Shown: one piece after another, positions 4,796 through 5,239 of the stretch
How the letters are laid out: every line of letters begins with the position of its first letter
How positions within the stretch are numbered: position 1 is the first letter of the stretch
The notes under the pieces: model-generated
Seen by the model: the letters and a program-made list of their open reading frames with translations, nothing else
Databases searched by the model: none
Told to the model about the DNA's origin: nothing
Translations under genes and position numbers: made by a program
Assembly (NCBI GenBank): GCA_003022005.1
Contig: PXRQ01000109.1
Coordinates: forward strand, 1 to 5,239
DNA from: Halobacteriales archaeon QS_5_70_15
GTDB taxonomy: Archaea; Halobacteriota; Halobacteria; Halobacteriales; Haloarculaceae
Length of the DNA stretch: 5,239 nucleotides
Direction of reading: 5' to 3'

Positions 4796-5239
4796 TCAAA
4801 CGCGCGTTTCACCGTTCAGTGCCAACCGGGGGTGTCGTCGGTGGAACTCGACCGCCGCGTCGTCGTTCAGCTCCCGATAGCGCGGCCGGGTCACCCGTCC
4901 GCGGGAGTCGACGGCGGAGGCGGCGATCGCCGCGGCCCGGTAGAGCCGGCGCTCCGCCGGGGACCGCTCTGGGAGCGGGCGGCGGTCGCGGTAGCCCTCG
5001 CGGAACGCCGACCGGAGCCGGTCGGGCGCCTCCGGGTCGGACAGGTACCAGTCGACGGTGACGTACGCCGCCTTCGCCGCCGAGAGGCCGCGGGCGGCCG
5101 CCAGCGGGTCGCCCCAGTCGAGCAGCGCCGTCACCCGTCCGTCGGCGACCGTCGCGTTGCCCGGGCGGAGGTCCCACGGGAACAGCCGCGCCGGCGGATG
5201 CTCCGGCAGCCCCTCGAGGTCCGCCTCGACCGCCTCGCG
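4796..5239 (-). CDS. APH-fold phosphotransferase (aminoglycoside phosphotransferase family), C-terminal part
   Basis: Partial gene: the 5' end lies beyond the window, the stop is at 4796-4798, and 147 residues are visible. The fragment carries the catalytic core of the APH/choline-kinase-like superfamily, which transfers phosphate from ATP to a small-molecule hydroxyl. The catalytic loop is LFPWDLRPGN (fragment residues 19-28; catalytic Asp 23, metal-binding Asn 28). The metal-binding LLDWGDP follows (Asp 41), then the helical C-terminal lobe with conserved-looking AKAAYVTVDWYL and AIAASAVDSRGRVTRPRYREL. The usual HGD at the start of the loop is PWD here. The full protein would be expected to be about 250-350 residues. 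Substrate cannot be told; in haloarchaea such proteins are generally metabolic kinases of unknown substrate, and antibiotic resistance should not be assumed. There is no sign of damage in the visible part. The gene is oriented toward the TRAM gene but separated by 322 bases. Confidence 0.86.
   Translation of the reverse strand, partial: REAVEADLEGLPEHPPARLFPWDLRPGNATVADGRVTALLDWGDPLAAARGLSAAKAAYVTVDWYLSDPEAPDRLRSAFREGYRDRRPLPERSPAERRLYRAAAIAASAVDSRGRVTRPRYRELNDDAAVEFHRRHPRLALNGETRV

Overview
The window looks like a piece of a haloarchaeal (class Halobacteria) chromosome. It is very GC-rich with strong G/C preference at third codon positions. The proteins are acidic, a secreted protein with N-glycosylation sequons is present, and the TRAM protein is of the kind found throughout haloarchaea. 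No rRNA, tRNA, CRISPR array, transposase or integrase was found. The genus cannot be called from this sequence.

Layout on the + strand: bases 1-145 may hold the tail of an upstream gene. They are followed by two tandem paralogous ABC-transporter permeases of the MacB/FtsX type (142-1284 and 1319-2470). The first permease has lost the last part of its final membrane helix through an out-of-frame lesion. Its expected C-terminal residues survive in another frame (1284-1322), end in a GTGA stop/start overlap with the second permease, and contain that gene's Shine-Dalgarno sequence. The second permease is open throughout but seems to lack about 18 residues of its extracytoplasmic domain relative to its paralog.

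Layout on the - strand: converging on the permeases, only 18 bases away, is a gene for a secreted, sequon-rich, C-terminally membrane-anchored surface protein (3383 to 2489), also broken by a frameshift near 2795. Upstream of it lies about 660 bases without a supported gene (3384-4041). This stretch holds a 26-bp tandem repeat carrying duplicated SD-ATG-like signals, an isolated AT-rich promoter-like island (3750-3790), and a run of hairpins (3790-3969). Beyond that is an intact TRAM-domain RNA-binding protein gene (4473 to 4042) with a probable leaderless promoter. Next comes a G-rich spacer of 322 bases, then the C-terminal half of an aminoglycoside-phosphotransferase-fold kinase (4796 to the window edge).

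How the parts relate: the permeases would form the membrane part of an exporter or mechanotransmitting ABC complex whose ATPase is expected upstream of base 1. The convergent surface protein may be a partner but is not in the same transcript. The most notable feature is three coding lesions within about 1.6 kb confined to the permease/surface-protein locus, while the TRAM and kinase genes look intact. That suggests either decay of this locus or local sequence error. I did not find a convincing wholly new system. The 3384-4041 intergenic region is the best place to look for something undescribed.
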